Shown one piece after another: positions 35,640 through 52,170 of a stretch of 64,000 nt of DNA. Both the position numbers and the translations under genes were made by a program. The notes beneath the pieces are model-generated. The model was not told the origin of the DNA and ran no database searches. It worked only from the letters and a program-made list of their open reading frames with translations. Source of the stretch: Mycteria americana. Its lineage: Eukaryota > Chordata > Aves > Ciconiiformes > Ciconiidae. The DNA lies in assembly GCF_035582795.1 (NCBI RefSeq), contig NC_134367.1, positions 1,428,501 to 1,492,500 on the forward strand. Reading direction: 5' to 3'. Position 1 is the stretch's first letter, and the number at the start of each line of letters is the position of its first letter.

Positions 35640-36800
35640 GACCGGCCCCGGCCCGGCCCGCCCCCCCCCGGTGCCCCCCCCCGCCCCCCCGGTACGCGGC
35701 GCCCCGACGCCGCGGGGATGGGCGCGGTGCCGCTCGGCAGCGCCTCCCACCCCCCCCCCCCTCCGCGGGTGGGCATCGCCCTCCCAAAACGGGGCGTGGG
35801 GCGGGGGGGGGCGGTTTGCACCCTCCCCGGGGTCCCCAGGGCACCCAAAATCCGGGTGCTGCAATGTGGGGGGTAAAACCTGGCCGGACGCTGCGCACCC
35901 CCAAACCACACCCGGGGACCCCCACTCCCCCTCCCCTGGGGGTGCTGCGGCTGCGGGGGGGGGGGGGGGGGGCTGGTGCGAACGGGGCATCCCCTTCCCA
36001 CTCGCGACCGCCTACCCAGCGGGGGCTGCGTGGGACCTCCCCTCCCCCAGACCTGCAACATCCCCCACTGCCACGGGGGAAACTGAGGCACGGCCCCCCC
36101 CCTCCTTCTCCGCTCCCGGCCATGGCCCCCCCCCGGCCCGAAACCGCAGCCTCCCCCCCCTTCCCCGCTGCCCATTACGGCCCAGTGCAAAAATGCACCT
36201 GGGGGAACTGGGGGAACTGGTTGGGGCCCAGCAAGGGGCGGGGCACAGGGGCTGGGAAGCTGCCCCCCCCCCCCCCCGCCACGCCACGCCAGGAGGAGGG
36301 AGCAGCCCACGGCCCCGCGGGACAGGAGCCCCCGCCTGGGGAGCGCTCCCCAGCCCGGCTGCGGCGCCCGCGCGGGACGGTGCCTGGTACGGGCCTCGCG
36401 TGGGGGAGAGGGAGCCACGCGTGTGCTCCCGGGGCCGTGTGCGGGACACGCGTGGGCACGGGGGTGCACGGGGGTGCGCGCTCCATGTGCGGGAGGCGTG
36501 GGTGCGTGTTCTCCGGGGGCCGTGTGCGGGACACGCGTGGGCACGGGGGTGCCAGCTCCCCCGGGGCGTGGGTGGGACCTGGGGTGCACGCTGGCCCCAG
36601 ACCCTATAGGGGCTGGTGGGGGGGGGGGGGTGTCTCTCCCCTCTGCCTCAATCCACGTCTCGGGAGCCCCACGGGGGGTGGGAGCTGGCCTGGGCCAGCG
36701 ATGGCCGCGGGGAAGGTGGGGGCAGGCTCTGGGGGTGAGGGGGGGCTGGTGCCCCCCTTTCCCAGGGCTTCACACCCCGCCCTGCTCCCCGCAGCCCCGC
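35640..36800. other. GC-rich upstream flank of CLU, no gene seen
   Basis: Very GC-rich with many poly-C and poly-G runs (for example near 35955-35972 and 36263-36277) and a duplicated GTGCGGGACACGCGTGGGC segment near 36440 and 36525. I see no exon here. Confidence 0.5.
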
Positions 36801-36802
36801 CG

Positions 36803-36890
36803 CACGTGGAAGAGGGGACATCTCCGTGGAAGAGGGGACATCTCCGTGGAAGAGGGGGACGTCTCCGTGGAAGAGGGGACATCTCCGGAG
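36803..36890 (+). repeat. About 20-bp short tandem repeat (GTGGAAGAGGGGACATCTCC)
   Basis: Four to five copies of GTGGAAGAGGGGACATCTCC, with one copy having an extra G and GTCTCC. It lies just upstream of the retroviral fossil. Confidence 0.9.
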
Positions 36891-37138
36891 CAGCAGCCAT
36901 ATCGGCTGTGACCTTGCTGCCATCCTCCCCCTGAGAGAGGCCCGACCAACCTTCCTCTTCCTCCCCCAGCTTCCTCTTCCTCCCCAGGCACAGAGCAGCC
37001 TTGTAACCCTTTTGCTGCTGCTCCTGCCGGCGCTGGCACAGCCGGACATCCCTCGGTCCCACCGCGAGCCCCCGTGCCGCGGCGGTGGGAGGCGAAGGCG
37101 GGGGGCCGGCGGGGTGACACCCAGCTTCCTTCCTGGTT

Positions 37139-40100
37139 TTGGGGGCGATGGCCCGTTTCTGGAGCAGGAAGGACAAGCGGAAAGGGGATCTCCCCTCCCC
37201 GCTGGCCTCGCGAGCGGCGGATTTGGGAACGCTCATCCAGGAGAGCCATCCCAAGCCCTGGGTGGAAGATGCCGTCCCCCGGCAGCCGGCGGTGGGGGGC
37301 CCTGAGAAGAAGTTTGCCAGGTTCTGCTGGCTCCGGCGTCCCGGTAAAGGCTGGTGGCTGAGCAGGGCCCTGCGGTTGCGGTGGCACGTGGCACAGTTGA
37401 AAGATGGGAGCAAGCGGCGCCGGGCTTCCCGAGGAGCCGAGGAGAGCTGGCGAGCTGCCGGCACGCAGGCAGGGGCTGCCGAGAGATGCGCCGAGCTGGA
37501 GAGGACAGCAGCGGGGCTGCCAGAGGAGCTGGGGACCTCCCGAAAAGCCACCCGAGGCGGGGAAGCCCAGCAGGAAGAGCCGGCGGCCTCGGTGACGGCG
37601 GTCAACGTCTGCAGCGCGGTCCCACGCCTCGGTTGGGATGAGATCGTCGGGGGCGAAGCAGGGGACGGGGATGTGCTGAGGGGAGGTGGTGGCCGCGGGG
37701 ATGAGGTGGGGCAAACTCAGCGCCTGGTCCAGGCAAGCGCCAACGGGGATGAGGAGGGAAGGACCGTGGGCTCGCCCCGGAGCCTGGGGTTGTGGGTGGG
37801 GGACAAGGATGGTGCCACCATCCCTCGAGGGGACGGGGACGGGCAGGTCTTTAACCCTCCATCAGCAGAGGAAAGGTCTGGGGAGGAGCGGAGGAGGCGA
37901 GTGTGGGAGAAGCTGCAGCGCCTGGGAGAAGACATGGGGAGGTGGGAAGGGAGGTCCACGAGAGACCTGGCGGGCAGGCTGATCGAGGTGATCCTGCAGA
38001 CGGAATCCAAGGCGTACCCTTTGGAGACGGGGAACGAGAGCGACCGGCAGGAGCAGGGGGCGAGAGCCGGGGTGGGCAGCTTGGGGGAGGTGGGTGCTTT
38101 GGTGGACACCCGTGCGGACGTCACCACGGTGCAGCAGCATCTGCAGCTGCGGGCCCTTGCCGCGTTCCACGACATCCCCGTCTCCATCGCTGGGACCGTG
38201 TACGGGGACGATCAGCACCTCCCCGCCGTGCCGGAGCCATTTGGGAATGAGCAGATCTGGGAGGACTCTGACGATGACCTCCTGGAGCAGGGAAGTCCAT
38301 CAGGTCTTCCTATGCCCAAGGTGCTGGTCTCCACTGTCATGGTGGTCAAGGGGAGGAGCGAAGAGCAGTGGAGGGAGGAATTCCCGGACGTCTGGGCGCA
38401 ATACGAGATGGACTGCGGGCTGGTGTCCGAGGAGGAGAAGGTGCATGTGGCCCCGGTGCCCTTCCAACGGCAACCCCCATTTCCAGCAGGCGTGGAAGAT
38501 GAGGTGGCGAGGCTCCTGCAGGACCTGCTGGAGGATGGCGTGGTGGTGGAAGGCATCTCCTCCTCCAACAGCCCTTTAAAACCCATCCGAAAGGCTGGCG
38601 GGAAGACGTGGCGCCTGACGCTGAATTGCAAAGCCATCAACAGGGCCACCCCCATGGCGGTGGCTCCGGTGGTCCTGGACAGGACCAAGCTCATCTCAAC
38701 CCTCAGCCCCAAGAGCAGGTATTTCTCCGTGGTGGATCTATCGAACTCCTCCTTCGCCGTCCCCTTGGCGGCAGAGGCCAGAGCCAGGTTTGCCTTCACC
38801 TTCAGGGACCGGCAGTACCTCTTCACCCGCCTGCCCCAGGGCTTCCACAGCACCACCTCCATCGTGCACCGGCGGGTGGCTCAGATGTTGTCCCAGCTGG
38901 CCCAAGAAGATAAACCTTGGGTTTTTTCCTACGTCGACGACATCCTCATCACTGGGAAAAGCCAAAAGGAAACCGAAGCCCGAACGGGGAGAGTCCTGAA
39001 GCTGATCCAAAAAACAGGCTTTAAAGCCAAGTTTGAGAAGGCGCAGCTCGTCCAGCCCAAGGTGATGACAATCACCTGGGGATGACAATCGGGGCCAAGG
39101 GACGTGAGATCCAGGCCAGCAAGCTGGAGGCCATCAGGAAAGCTCCCTGCCCATGGGATGTCCACAGCCTCCGCTCGCTGCTCGGGCAGTTTGGCTCCTT
39201 GCAGGATCACATCCCCGGCTACTGGGAGCTGGCCCAGCCGCTCCACCGCCTCACCACGAAGAAGGTCAGATGGGAATGGGGACCCGAGCAGGAGCAGGCG
39301 CTGAGCTGCCTGAAACACGCCGTCCTGGCAGCGCCCGCTCTGCGATTCCCCGATAGGTCCCAGCCCTTCGTTATCAGGTTAACGACCAGCGACGAGGCGG
39401 TAGGAGCCATCTTGCTGCAGGAGGACGAAGGGGGCCAGCTGGTCCCGGTGGGACACAGCTCCCGCATCCTGAAGGTCCCCTGCCCACCACAGGAGAAGGG
39501 GTGCCTGGCAGCGGTCTGGGCCGTGCAGGCGTTCGAGACCCTCATGGGGTCGGCCCCCATCCTTATCCAGATGCCCCATTCCCCTTGGAAGTATCTCCTA
39601 CGGGGCGAAGCGTTGGGGTCCTGCAGGACGAACCCGCACCCGGCGCGGTGGACTCTGCTGCTGGTGAACGGCGGGGAGAAGGCAAGGGGACCCCAGCCTG
39701 AGCGGGGACACCCCCCCGGCACCCCGGTCCCCACCGCTCCCCTCCTACGGCTGCTGCCCTCCCGCGTCCCCAGGGCCAACGTGTGGTTCACGGCCAGCGA
39801 GAAGGTTTGCTGCGCCGGCTTTGCCGCGGTCAACCTGGAAGAGCGGTGGCTGCTGGGGGTGGCCAAGGGTGGCTCGGTGCTGGGTGCGGAGCTGGTGGCT
39901 CTCGGGCAGCTCCTGAGCCGTCACCGATGCTCCTCGCCCCTCTATTTGTACACTGGCTGCTGGTCCTTGGTGGAAGGGTTGCAAAGCCGGGTCGGCGAGC
40001 AGGAGCGGGGGCCGTGGGCGAGGGGGCCGTGGGCGAGCATCCTGCGGTGGGTCCACGCCAACCCGGGGATGCTGCACGTCAGGTACGTGGGAGGGGACGG

Positions 40101-41004
40101 GAGCGAGGAGGACCTGGAGGAGAGGGAGCGGAGCCAAGAAGCGGGCAGGAGGGCCAGGGAGATGTCCGGCAGGGCCGTGGGCAGCCAGCAAATCTGGGAG
40201 CCTTCGAAGCACGAGAGGCAAGAAATAATCGCCCGGTGTCACAGCTGGGGGCACGAGGGGGCGGTGGGCACCCTGGCAAGGGTGCGGCAGGTCGCGCCCT
40301 GGGAAGGTGACGCGGGGCAAGTGGCCCGTTGGGTGCAGAACTGCCTGGAGTGCGCTGCAGGCGGGGACGGAGCCGGCAAGGTGCTGCCCCAGCGGGTCGA
40401 GGGGCCGTGGTCGCGGCTCCAGCTGGGCCACATCGACGGCCTCCCCGAAACCGCGGAGGGGTACCGCTCCCTCTTGGTGGTGGAGGATGAGTTTTCGGGG
40501 TGGGTGGAAGCCTTCCCGATGCGGGAGAGGATGGCGGAGGAGACGGCCGAGGTGCTCTCCAGGGAGGTGTTGGCACGGTACGGGACCCCTCGTGCCATCC
40601 GCTTGCCGCGTGCGCCGCGCTTTTTCCGGGATGCCGTGCGGCTGGTGATGGCGAGAGCCGGCACGGAGCTCCCGTGGGACATCCCGCAGCCCGGCCCGGT
40701 GGGACCGGCCACGGCAGCCCTGCAGCGGCTGGCCCGGAGGGCCGGCAAGGAGTGGGCGAAGATGCTCCCCTTGCTGCTGGCAGGGCTCAGATCCCTGCGG
40801 GCGCGGGGAGCGGTGCTGACCCCCTACCAAATTATTTTTGCCTTCCCGTTGGAGATGCGGTGGGGACGCGAGGCGGGGGGCTGCCCCCGGGACAACGTCC
40901 TCCCCTGGCTCCGCCGGCTGCGGGAGGACGGGGCCGGCTACAAGCACCGGATCGAAGCCACGCTGCCGTGGGGCTGCCCGGAGGGGGACGCTCCGTGGCC
41001 GTAG
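37139..41004 (+). mobile_element. Fossil endogenous retrovirus, gag-like/pro/pol region
   Basis: A retrovirus-derived region of about 3.9 kb on the plus strand, between CLU and SCARA3. Its parts in order are a charged gag-like or linker stretch (about 37.1-38.0 kb), a protease-like segment (about 38.1-38.2 kb), reverse transcriptase (about 38.4-39.2 kb, with LPQGF and SYVDDIL words), RNase H (about 39.3-40.1 kb) and integrase (about 40.2-40.95 kb, with an HxxxH/CxxC-type zinc-binding part and FSGWVEAFP). It is degraded, but most of it is open, with about one evident break. No envelope region and no convincing flanking LTR pair are seen. The family is uncertain: it resembles gamma/epsilon-type or foamy/ERV-L-type pol and is not an alpharetrovirus. 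The GC-rich, host-like composition and divergence suggest an old insertion. A host-adopted role is possible but unproven. Confidence 0.85.
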
Positions 41005-41097
41005 CCCCCCGAGTCCTCCCCGGGATTGCGGACTCTGGGTGTTGTGTATCGCGGTGCGGGGAGAAAACGGGTGTGCCGGGCTCGCTGGGGGCTTGTA

Positions 41098-41622
41098 GGC
41101 AGGATGGGGAGATCTTGGGCAGGATGGGGAGCTTTTAGGAGCTTTTAGGCAGGATGGGGAGATTTTAGGCAGGATGGGGAGATCTTGGGCAGGATGGGGA
41201 GCTTTTAGGCAGGACTGGGAGATTTTAGGCAGGATGGGGAGCTTTTAGGCAGGACTGGGGAGATTTTAGGCAGGATGAGGAGATTTTAGGAGCTTTTAGG
41301 CAGGACTGGGGAGATGTTAGGAGCTTTTAGGCAGGACTGGGGAGATTTTAGGCAGGATGAGGAGATTTTAGGAGCTTTTAGGCAGGACTGGGGAGATGTT
41401 AGGAGCTTTTAGGCAGGACTGGGGAGATTTTAGGGAGGATGGGGAGCTTTTAGGAGCTTTTAGGCAGGACTGGGGAGATTCTAGGCAGGATGGGGACCTT
41501 TTAGGCAGGACTGGGGAGATTTTAGGCAGGATGGGGAGCTTTTAGGAGCTTTTAGGCAGGACTGGGGAGCTTTTAGGCAGGATGGGGAGATTTTAGGCAG
41601 GATGGGGAGCTTTTAGGCTGGA
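41098..41622 (+). repeat. About 21-bp minisatellite downstream of the pol fossil
   Basis: Roughly 24 units of GCAGGATGGGGAGCTTTTAG and GCAGGACTGGGGAGATTTTAG, with an extra GAGCTTTTAG in some. It fills the space between the pol fossil and the LTR fragments. Confidence 0.95.
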
Positions 41623-41689
41623 CTAAGCAATGCGCGACCGCTTCTTGCTATGGTCTTCAAGCGCAGGGAGGGAAGACTTGGTGGGTATA

Positions 41690-42125
41690 CTGGTTTTGAC
41701 TGGGATGGAGTTGGTCTCTTTCATAGCATCCAGCACGGTGCTGGGCTCTCCAGCTGCGTCCCCAGCAGCGCTGGGAGCACTGGGATGGTGTTGCCGTCCC
41801 CAGTCCTGCGGGGCTTGGGAAGCTGAGCCAGCTTCTGCTCGGGACTGGGGGAGATGGCGAGCGATGGCCTTTGCATCGTGTGCTTTGATGTCTTTATTTT
41901 CCTTCCCTCTTTTTCCACTTCTCTTTCATTTATTAAACAATTTTCCTCTCGACCCGCAAGCTCTCTTGCTTTTTCTCTCCCGTTCTGTGCTGGGTTTGGC
42001 TGGGAGGGAGTTAAATTCTTCATCGCAGCTGGTGGTTTGGATTCGGGCTGAGGACGGAGGGATGCCGGAGTTATCGCAGTGCTTGCACAGCGTCAAGGCC
42101 TTTTCTGCTTCTCCCCCTCCGCTGC
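41690..42125 (+). mobile_element. Fossil avian ERV LTR fragments
   Basis: Three stretches resemble the abundant avian long terminal repeat that opens with a GGGATGGAGTTAATTTTCTTCATAG-like sequence. An opening part lies at about 41.69-41.76 kb, a closing part with a TATTAAAC poly(A)-region word at about 41.86-41.98 kb, and a second opening part at about 41.99-42.12 kb including GCTTGCACAGCGTCAAGGCC. This suggests one rearranged LTR plus part of a second, both decayed and old. Whether they belong to the pol fossil 0.7 kb upstream is unknown. The family assignment rests on memory of the consensus. Confidence 0.65.
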
Positions 42126-42366
42126 CTGTGGGAGTTCACCCACGACCCTGGGGAACCGCATCTGGAGGCTCAGCAGCCTTTGGGAGCGGTGGAGGAGGAG
42201 AGAGGAGCCACTGGTGCCCAGCACCGCGTCTCCACCCCCGTTAGAGACCTCCAGGTGATCTCCTGATGCTCCTCATGGTCTTCAAAGGGTTGCGGATCCG
42301 TATCCTTCTCCAGCTCTCCTGATGCTTCTCAGGTCGTAGCTCTCCAAGCCCCCCTGCTACTTAAAA

Positions 42367-42440
42367 TCATGGAAATCCTAGCATTATTTAGGTTGGAAAA
42401 GACCCTTAGGATCATCGAGCCCAACCATTAAGCCAAATGG
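42367..42440 (-). mobile_element. CR1 LINE 3'-end fragment (antisense)
   Basis: The plus strand reads ATTTAGGTTGGAAAAGACCC then TTAGGATCATCGAGCCCAACCATTAA, which is the reverse complement of the conserved CR1 3' end. Only about 75 bp remain. Confidence 0.9.
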
Positions 42441-43630
42441 TGAAGGCAATGGAGGGCGACCACAAGCCCCGTGGGTGCACAGACCCTGGGATCCCCAAGC
42501 TCTGGTCCCTAAGGTGCTCGAAGCCAGAGGAGCAGCGAGGTGGGAGCTGTGGGCTCACCTGGGGACCCCCAGACGAAGAGCTGCACTTGATGGCAAGATC
42601 CGGGGGCCGGCAGGTAGCCCAGGGGCCGGTAGCCCAGGGCTTCATGGCGTGGACCCATTTGCCACCCCAGCAGAAGTATATTTAGCGCTTCTGCGGCGAG
42701 CCGGCAGCCCAAACGCTGAGTCAGCACGGACAGAAGAGAGCAACCCCGCCGCTGATGTAGCACCAGCATTTAGCCGGCTGGTAAATCCCGTAGCAAGGCG
42801 GCGGTTAAAATAGCTGCAGCCAAAGGAAGCCGGGCTCGGCCGAGTTGGACACCTCTGGATCGGCTCCACCAGCCGTGAGTCATCAGGGATGGCCGGAAGG
42901 GGCCGAGGAAGAGCAGCAAACTGCAGCTGCTGAGGATGAGGATGGTGGGAAGAAGACCCCGGTTGCCGGTGAGCATCCTCCGGCAGCTCCTGGTGAACCC
43001 CGAAACGATGCCGTGGGCTGGGGTATCGAAGGACGCAACCGCTGCAAGAGCATCGCTTGTGGGGCTCTGGCGATTAAAAAATTACCGTGAGGGGTGTTGG
43101 CGCGTTCTCCGGTACGACGTGGTTGGGGAAAGCTCGGGGAAGCAGCAGAGAGACCCCAAAAATGCTCCCAGAAGTGGACGGGGGGGGGGGTGCGGGGGAG
43201 GCTCTGGGACCCAAAAACATGGGATGGGGACGTCCAGGAGCCCCGTCCGAGGGAGGAGGGGCAGGCAGGCGCTGCGCCGGGGAACGTTGGAGAAAATCGG
43301 CTAATCTAAGCCAGAGGAGAGGGGCAGGCCCGGGCTGGAGACCCCCCCGGTGTCCCAGCGGTGACCAGGGACCCCGGGAGGAGGAGGGAGGCCGTGCAGG
43401 GAGGAAGGCTGGCCCGGACCCCGGCCGGGTCTCGGCAGAGGACAGCAGCAGCCCAACACAAAAGCCTCGGTGGGGAGGGGGGGTCCGGCAAGGAACCCCC
43501 CCCCCCCCAAAGTCCCTAACCCCCAGGGGACCCCTGTCCCCTGCCCCTGGACTGGGACCACCGCTGCCAACCAGAAGCCGGGAGTAAAACTACAGCACCC
43601 TGGGTCCCAGGCAGGACCCCAGACCCCAAA
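42441..43630. other. Intergenic, nothing recognised
   Basis: Moderately GC-rich sequence between the CR1 remnant and the 54-bp minisatellite, upstream of SCARA3. I see no exon or RNA gene. Confidence 0.45.
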
Positions 43631-43639
43631 CCACAGCAC

Positions 43640-44105
43640 CCCACGTCCCTGACCCAGATCCAGGGACCCAGAGCAGGACCCCAGACCCATCTCCCCATCT
43701 TCCCACGTCCCTGACCCACATCCAGGGGCCAGACCCCAGACCCATCTCCCCATCTTCCCACGTCCCTGACCCACATCCAGGGGCCAGACCCCAGACCCAT
43801 CTCCCCATCTCCCCATGTCCCTGACCCACATCCAGGGGCCATACCCAGGACCCCAGACCCATCTCCCCATGTCCCTGACCCACATCCAGGGGCCATACCC
43901 AGGACCCCAGACCCATCTCCCCATGTCCCTGACCCACATCCAGGGGCCATACCCAGGACCCCAGACCCACCTCCCCATATCCCTGACCCACATCCAGGGG
44001 CCATACCCAGGACCCCAGACCCACCTCCCCATATCCCTGACCCACATCCAGGGGCCATACCCAGGACCCCAGACCCACCTCCCCATATCCCTGACCCAGG
44101 TGCAT
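43640..44105 (+). repeat. 54-bp minisatellite upstream of SCARA3
   Basis: Eight to nine copies of a unit that is 54 bp in its central copies (CCCCATGTCCCTGACCCACA recurs at 43811, 43865 and 43919). The left-hand copies are shorter. Because 54 is divisible by three, an 18-residue repeat appears in several frames, which I attribute to the array. Confidence 0.95.
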
Positions 44106-44691
44106 GTGCCCAAACCCCAAACCTCCCATCCTGGCTCCAGCCCCCCATCTCCCTGAGCCAGACTCCCGGGACCCCCTTTCCCAGACCAGGACCCCCTTCC
44201 CCAGACCCCAGGCCCCCCCAAACACGGCCGAGCGAGGCCAGCACGGCACAGCACGGCACAGCATGGCACGGCACGGTGCGGGTGGGACATTTGTTAGTCA
44301 TTAGGGCTGGAGGGAAGGAGGGCGGGCGCAGGACCAGCCTTTCTTCTCCAGCACATATCCCAACGCCTCGCCTTTCGGTGGCTGGCGTCCAGCCCGGCCG
44401 GGGCTCTGCCGTCACCCGTCACCCGTCCCCGTCCTGTGTGGGCAGAGGCCATGGGTGAGCGGGCGGCCGTGGGGATGCTCCACCACCGTGGTTGCTTTTG
44501 AAGGCTCCCCGGGAAGTTTTGGGAGCGGGGGGCCAGCGGGGGGGGGGGGGGGGGGGGGGAAGCAGCCCCGGCCATGCTGGCCGCTCGCTGACGCTCGCCG
44601 GGAAGAGACGTGCCGGGGCGGATGCGGGAACCGGGGCGGTGAGGCCTGGGTCGGTGCAGGATTGCACCCACCGCCCCCCAGCTCGGGGGCT

Positions 44692-49454
<4,763 letters not shown>

Positions 49455-49845
49455 CCCAGCCTGCTGCCAGCCAGGGCACGGCGGCAACGGAGCCGGCATG
49501 GGGACAGGGGGGTCCCCGCCGCCGCCCCCCACCTCCCCCCGGACCCCCAGAGCATCCCCCGCAGGGGTGTGAGGCAGAGCCTCGCAGGACGGAGGGGGGG
49601 GGGCAGAGGGGTCCCGGCCCCCCCGGCGCGAGGGCCCGAGGCTGGTCCCCGGCTCTCAGGGACGCTGCCGGCTCCGGGCTCTGGGCTCGGCCATCCCCAG
49701 CCCCGGGGCGGGGGTCCCCGCAGGACGGGGTGCAGCTGGTTTGTGCCCTTTCCCCCCTCCCTGGCCGCCTCCGCGTCCCCCCTCCGAACGCCGCGCCGCG
49801 TCCCCGATGTACTCCCGGCACAATAAAGCTGTATGGGGACGAGCG
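49455..49845 (+). terminator. SCARA3: SCARA3 3' UTR and poly(A) signal
   Basis: A short 3' UTR ending with AATAAA at 49822-49827 in CACAATAAAGCTG. Confidence 0.85.
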
Positions 49846-51760
49846 GCTCCCGCGTCGGGGACACCGGGGCGGGGGGACGGGGGTGCAGAGGGGGAGCACC
49901 CACGGCCGGACTGCTGCTGGCGGTGGGGTGCAAGCGGTGGGGGAAAGCGTGTTGCACCCGCGCGTGCACGGGGCAGCGAGCAAGAGCGAGCGTGCACGGG
50001 TGCGCAGGGGGGAGCGCGCGTGCGAAGGACATGCACGCACACGCACGCACGTGTAGGCGACGCGCGCAGAGGGTGCCCGTAGATGTGCCCCTGACCACAG
50101 CCGCGCTCCCCCCGGCAGGGACCCCCACGGGCCCCCCGGGCCCTTGGCAGTGAGAAACGGGGGCTCTCGGCTCTCTCCCAAACCGCAGCCCCCCCACGCT
50201 GCCCTGGGGAGACCCTGCTGGGGAGGGGGGGGGGGGGGGGTGTCGCAGCCGGGACCCCCACTGCCGCCGGGAAGGTGCATTGCTGCTCCGCTCCGTGCCT
50301 CAGTTTCCCAAACCGGGCTGCCCGGCGAGACGGGCCACCGGGGGTCGAAGGGAATGGTGTCACCTCCTCCGCGAGCCAAACCCGGGGTCCCTGAGGCCCG
50401 GCCGTGGGGGGAACCCCACCAGCGCAGGCACCCGAGCCAGGGCCGTGGTACCACGAGCATCATGGCGCTGGGGACAGCAGCCAGGCCAGCCCCACCGGCC
50501 CCGGCCCCGCCATCCGCCGGGTGCCCCAGCTCGGGGAACCCCGTGCCCTGCCCAGCCGGCCCTGCCCGGGGCGCAGGATCCGGCCGGCCGGGCAGTTTAT
50601 TGCTGTTGGCAAAGCAGTTTCCTGTTTTCATCGCAGAAACCGCCCGGGGCTGGTTATTAACATGGGCCAGCACGGCCCCGGCCCTGATTTGTGGCTGGAG
50701 AGGCAGCACGGGGTGGGGGGGAGCTCTGAGCAGGGGGTGGTGGGGGGGGAGCAGAGACCTGACAACTCGTTACACGGATGGGGCACAGGCTGACAGGCCC
50801 CCGGGCAGCGGCTGGGTTTGTACTGCTCAGGAGAAAGCCCTGAGCCCCCCCCCGGGGGGGACTGCTGGGGGGGTACCCCAGTTCCAAGCCGATGACAAGG
50901 GACGGGATGCAAACCCGCCCGGTGCTGGGGGGCCACACGGGCACCCTGCAAACCTGCCCCGTGCCAGCCCATCCCGGCGTCCCGGGCCCTTGGCACCGTG
51001 GCGAGTCCTCGCGCGATCATCACCCACGCCTGCGGCAAGGACGCGGCCACGAGGGCCGGCGGGGAGGGTGCCGCGGGCACACGGCTGGGCTGCGGGTGCC
51101 AGCAGCGGGTGCCGCCTCCGCCACGCCGACCCGCAGCACCCAGCACAAACGCAGGACCTTAACGAACCGGGTGCAGCTACCTCCGCCGCCGGCACGCAGC
51201 CGGGTGCCGGAGCCTCGGCCGTACCCGTCACCGCTCTGTGCCTCGGTTTCCCCTAACTAGGTAGAACCTGGCCATGCCGTAACCCCCACCCCGACCGTCT
51301 CACCCCTTCCCAAAGTCCTGCGTCTGCGGAAAGCCGGAGCACATCTGGCCGGGGAGCAGCCTTAGCACAACATTGGGCAGCGGCTGTGCCAGTGTTTGCC
51401 GATGGGCAGCCGCCTCCTCCCTTGGGCCTGCGAAAAATGTGCAAGGGCAGGGTTTTCCCACCCGGCACCGGCCAGAGCTGTGCTTTCCAGGCAGTGGCGA
51501 GGGTGGGCGATAGGATTTCAGAGCTGGGAGCAAAAGGATTAATAAATAAACGAAGAATGGATGCGGGGAAGGGCCGGGTGGGAAGTGCTGACGGCAGCTG
51601 GGAGCGCTCGCCGGCGAGGGGGTTATTCTTGGCGGCTGCCGGCCGGTGGGGTGGGCACGGAGGGGAGCGGGGCGGCCGGGGCTGCACGGCCTCTCGCCAT
51701 CCCTGTCCTTCCCCGTCGTGGAAGGACGGCGTGGACACAGCACCTCCTGGCACGGGGGGT
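49846..51760. other. Intergenic between SCARA3 and CCDC25, left part
   Basis: GC-rich with several poly-G and poly-C runs. A less GC-rich patch at about 50580-50670 (GTTTATTGCTGTTGGCAAAG and TTATTAACATGG words) and another near 51510-51560 might be conserved non-coding DNA. No gene is seen. Confidence 0.4.
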
Positions 51761-51764
51761 CCCG

Positions 51765-52170
51765 ACGCACAGGGTGCTGGGGACACGCGGCCCCCATGGG
51801 CAGCCGTGCACAGGGTGCCTGGGGGGACACAGTCCCGTGGACATCGATGCGCAGGGTGCTGGGGACACACAGCCCACAGGCAGCCATGTGCAGGGTGCTT
51901 GGGGACACGTGGCCCCATGGCAGCCACGCACAGGGTGCTTGGGGACATGTGGCCCTATGGCAGTGATGCACAGGGTGCTTGGGGACACGTGGCCCCATGG
52001 CAGCAATGCACAGGGTGCTTGGGGACTGGCAGCCCACAGGCAGCAATGCGCAGGGTGCCTGGGGACACGTGGCCCCGTGGCAGCGACGCACAGGGTGCCT
52101 GGGGACAGGCAGCCCACGGACAGCCGCACACAGGGTGCCGGGAACACGCAGCCCACAGGGAGCGACGCAC
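51765..52170 (+). repeat. 40-bp minisatellite (CAGGGTGCTTGGGGACACGT)
   Basis: About ten copies of a 40-bp unit CAGGGTGCTTGGGGACACGT GGCCCCATGGCAGCCACGCA. The word CAGGGTGCTT starts at 51891, 51931 and 51971. It has the same period as the array at 22.7-23.0 kb, but the sequence differs. Confidence 0.95.

Noticed and set aside
34472-36934. An 820-codon plus-strand frame across the GGGAA array
   Set aside because: It consists of Gly-Lys-Gly-Arg-Glu repeats from the pentanucleotide and overlaps the CLU promoter on the other strand.
43301-44290. An open frame with 18-residue repeats on the minus strand
   Set aside because: The period equals the 54-bp minisatellite. There is no start context, domain or splice support.
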